A DNA stretch of 64,000 nucleotides from a bacterium (GTDB lineage Bacteria; CLD3; SB21), in contig WBUR01000015.1 of the NCBI GenBank assembly GCA_008933615.1, positions 1 through 64,000 on the forward strand. The letters run 5' to 3'. The notes beneath the pieces are model-generated. The model was given only the letters and a program-made list of their open reading frames with translations. It did no database searches and was not told the DNA's origin. Positions 62,049 through 64,000 of the stretch are shown here, piece by piece; within the stretch, counting starts at the first letter, position 1, and the number at the start of each line of letters is the position of its first letter. The position numbers and the translations under genes were made by a program.

Positions 62049-64000
62049 TCAGGACGCCGGGAGAGGAAGTGAAAAACTAAATACGGAACCCTTTCCTTTT
62101 TCACTTTCGACCCACACTCTGCCTCCATGCATTTCTACAACTTTTTTTACGATAGCCAGCCCGAGCCCGGTGCTGCTTTCGCCGCCTGTAGGGCGCGCGC
62201 TCAATTTCTTAAAACTGACAAAAACATTTTTCAGATCGTCCTGGCTAAACCCCTGTCCGGTATCTTCGACGTGAATAACAACCGCATCGGCATCCCGCAG
62301 ACATGTAACAACAACATTTCCTCCAGGAAAAGTAAATTTAATTGCATTGCTGATAAGATTATCTAACACTTCTGAAATCCGGGCCCAATCGGCATTTATC
62401 TCCAAGCGGTCGATATCCTTATTAAAAATCATTCGGATATTTTTCTGTAAAGCGGAGCGCTGGTGCAGTTTCTCGCGTTCCTCTAAAATCTCCATGAGGT
62501 TTATTCTCTGCGTATTCATATGCACTTTACCTGACTCTATAGCTGAGATATCAAGCAATTCTGCGATCAGACGGTTCATGTGCTCCGACGTTTTGATCAT
62601 CGACTTCAGGTCGTCTTTACTTTCTTCCGAATCGAAAACATTATTTTCCAGATCCTCCAGCATGATTTTAAGATATCCGTTGATCGTTCCTAACGGGTTG
62701 CGCAGATCGTGTGCGGCGATACCCAGAAATTCGTTTTTCTTATCATTGAGTAATTTAAGATCTTCCAAAAGGCGAGTCTTTATAAAGGCAGAAATAAAGT
62801 GTTCCTTGAGACTTATCAAAATTCCAAAATTTTCGTCATTAAAGGCATTTTCATCCGTCATGTTATCAAAAACCAAATAACCTTCGACCGTATCTTTTAT
62901 TCTGATCTTCATGATCAACATACATTTCGGATAAGGCATGTGCGTCATTTTTTCAGACCCGGCCTGACGAAAAACATTCCTCACAATAGATATGTCTTCC
63001 GCTACGACTTTCGCTTCCTTACCATACCTTGCTTCAGCTTCTTCCGGGGTCAATGTAATATGCTGCAACTCCTGCATATCCCATCCCGCGCTTGCGACGT
63101 ATCTAAACACACGTCGGTTGTTATCATAAGTCAGGGCACAAGCTCGTTCCACGTATTTAATCTGAGTGCTTTTTTCTAGAATAGATTGAAGCACGTCCGC
63201 AAAATTAAATTCCGAATTTATCGATTTGACAATTTCATTTATCTTTTCCAGCTCGTCTTTGCTTCGTTTGAGTTCGGCGGTACGTTCTGCAACCTCTCTT
63301 TCGAGTACAAATTTTTGAGTTTGAATGTTTCGAATTCGATAGTTATAACCTGCGTAGATAATAAGAGACAGTACGGTGACCGTAAGAATGATGAACCACC
63401 ATGTTTTCCAGAATGGCGGTACAATTACGATTTTGATCACAACCGGATCTTTCGACCAAACATTGTCATTATTCGAGCCGTTGACCTTAAAATAATAGGT
63501 GCCTGGATTCACGTTAGTATACGTTGCATAACGGCGATAGCCTGCATTACTCCATTCAGGATCAAATCCTTCCAACATATATTGGTATTGATTTTTCTCG
63601 GGCAGGGTAAAATCAAGAGCGGCAAATTCAAAAGAAAAGAAATTATCTTTATATGAGAGCTCTATCGCACTTATGTCCTGCAATGCGCGGCCAAGATAGA
63701 CCGGTTTGTCAAACTTTCTGAATTCCGTGATCACGACGACCGGAGAAAAAGGACTGCCTTTCACATCGTCCGGGTCAAAGAAATTAATACCGCCGACGCC
63801 TCCGAAATACATTCGCCCTTTCCTGTTCTTATAATAGGCGCCCTGGCCGAAAATATTGCTCTGAAGCCCGTCGTGCACATCGTAATTTCTGAACGAGCTC
63901 CAGTGCTCGTTTTCCATTCCATTTCCTAGTGAATGCGGTGAATGCACATTGAACTTACTGAGTCCTTTATTCGTACTGATCCATAGATTCCCTTTTGCAT
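62049..64000 (-). CDS. Propeller-type sensor histidine kinase with GAF domain, 5' end beyond the window
   Basis: The frame continues open to base 64000, with Reg_prop sequence reading in from the edge (GNLWISTNKGLSKFNV), so the gene is truncated by the window. In order: last propeller blades, a Y_Y_Y domain (SNNDNVWSKDPVVIKIVIVP), one membrane helix (TWWFIILTVTVLSLIIYAGY), a coiled coil, a GAF-like domain (about 220 residues after the helix start, LEKSTQIKYVERACALTY), and the kinase: H-box AAHDLRNPLGTINGY, N-box LDNLISNAIKF, G-boxes VEDTGQGFS and STGLGLAIVKKVVEMHGG. No receiver follows. It lies directly before the other propeller kinase. Confidence 0.9.
   Translation of the reverse strand, partial: AKGNLWISTNKGLSKFNVHSPHSLGNGMENEHWSSFRNYDVHDGLQSNIFGQGAYYKNRKGRMYFGGVGGINFFDPDDVKGSPFSPVVVITEFRKFDKPVYLGRALQDISAIELSYKDNFFSFEFAALDFTLPEKNQYQYMLEGFDPEWSNAGYRRYATYTNVNPGTYYFKVNGSNNDNVWSKDPVVIKIVIVPPFWKTWWFIILTVTVLSLIIYAGYNYRIRNIQTQKFVLEREVAERTAELKRSKDELEKINEIVKSINSEFNFADVLQSILEKSTQIKYVERACALTYDNNRRVFRYVASAGWDMQELQHITLTPEEAEARYGKEAKVVAEDISIVRNVFRQAGSEKMTHMPYPKCMLIMKIRIKDTVEGYLVFDNMTDENAFNDENFGILISLKEHFISAFIKTRLLEDLKLLNDKKNEFLGIAAHDLRNPLGTINGYLKIMLEDLENNVFDSEESKDDLKSMIKTSEHMNRLIAELLDISAIESGKVHMNTQRINLMEILEEREKLHQRSALQKNIRMIFNKDIDRLEINADWARISEVLDNLISNAIKFTFPGGNVVVTCLRDADAVVIHVEDTGQGFSQDDLKNVFVSFKKLSARPTGGESSTGLGLAIVKKVVEMHGGRVWVESEKGKGSVFSFSLPLPAS

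Overview
The window reads as a chromosome segment from a bacterium of the FCB (Fibrobacteres-Chlorobi-Bacteroidetes) superphylum, probably one of its less-cultured lineages (KSB1-, Calditrichota- or Ignavibacteria-like). The pointers are a secreted LRR protein with the C-terminal sorting domain typical of the group (NYPNPFNPST motif), LamG/VCBS and FN3 surface proteins, Reg_prop/Y_Y_Y sensor kinases, a DGGGP-synthase-like UbiA enzyme and many TPR lipoproteins. The phylum assignment is inference; there is no rRNA in the window. Gene density is high. Every protein gene is on the minus strand except fdhD and a small DUF4234-like gene; two arginine tRNA genes are also on the plus strand.

Layout, left to right. 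1-9.7 kb: surface and secreted proteins (LamG-FN3-VCBS protein, discoidin-like lipoprotein, TPR lipoprotein, LRR-Ig-FN3 protein), two palindromic intergenic repeats, then moaE and moaD. 9.7-17.3 kb: a large alpha-2-macroglobulin-like lipoprotein and aspS. 17.3-29.4 kb: a seven-gene minus-strand operon with a good promoter and a strong terminator. It encodes two large periplasmic TPR proteins, a small secreted protein, an ExbB/TolQ channel protein, two ExbD/TolR proteins and a TonB-like AgmX/PglI-domain protein; together they look like a proton-driven cell-envelope machine. 29.4-36.7 kb: LOG phosphoribohydrolase, agmatinase-family enzyme, GH57 glycosidase, a TPR membrane protein, tRNA-Arg, grpE, hrcA and a propeller lipoprotein. 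36.8-39.7 kb: a two-subunit 2-oxoacid:ferredoxin oxidoreductase. 39.9-44.9 kb: a tight operon (SDR, diguanylate cyclase response regulator, acylphosphatase, apt, DnaQ-like exonuclease, unknown protein), a small unknown gene and a UbiA prenyltransferase. 45-52.4 kb: the conserved translation/secretion block typA-ffh-rpsP-khpA-rimM-trmD-rplS, interrupted between ffh and rpsP by an AT-rich gene. 52.6-58.4 kb: fdhD, an acyl-CoA dehydrogenase, two tRNA-Arg genes, small membrane and lipoprotein genes, and an FGGY sugar kinase. 58.5-64 kb: two consecutive propeller-type sensor histidine kinases, the second cut by the window edge.

The best candidate for an undescribed system is the 17.3-29.3 kb operon. 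Its two ExbD-like proteins are not equivalent: ExbD2 keeps the membrane aspartate that carries protons in ExbD/TolR, whereas ExbD1 has asparagine at the same place, suggesting a mixed stator with one protonatable subunit. The operon's 1744-residue TPR protein ends in a sugar-binding-like beta domain. Other notable items are the broken end of the LamG/VCBS gene at the left edge, a roughly 200-bp fold-back repeat, and the AT-rich insertion in the ffh-rpsP block. No CRISPR array, transposase, prophage or rRNA was found.
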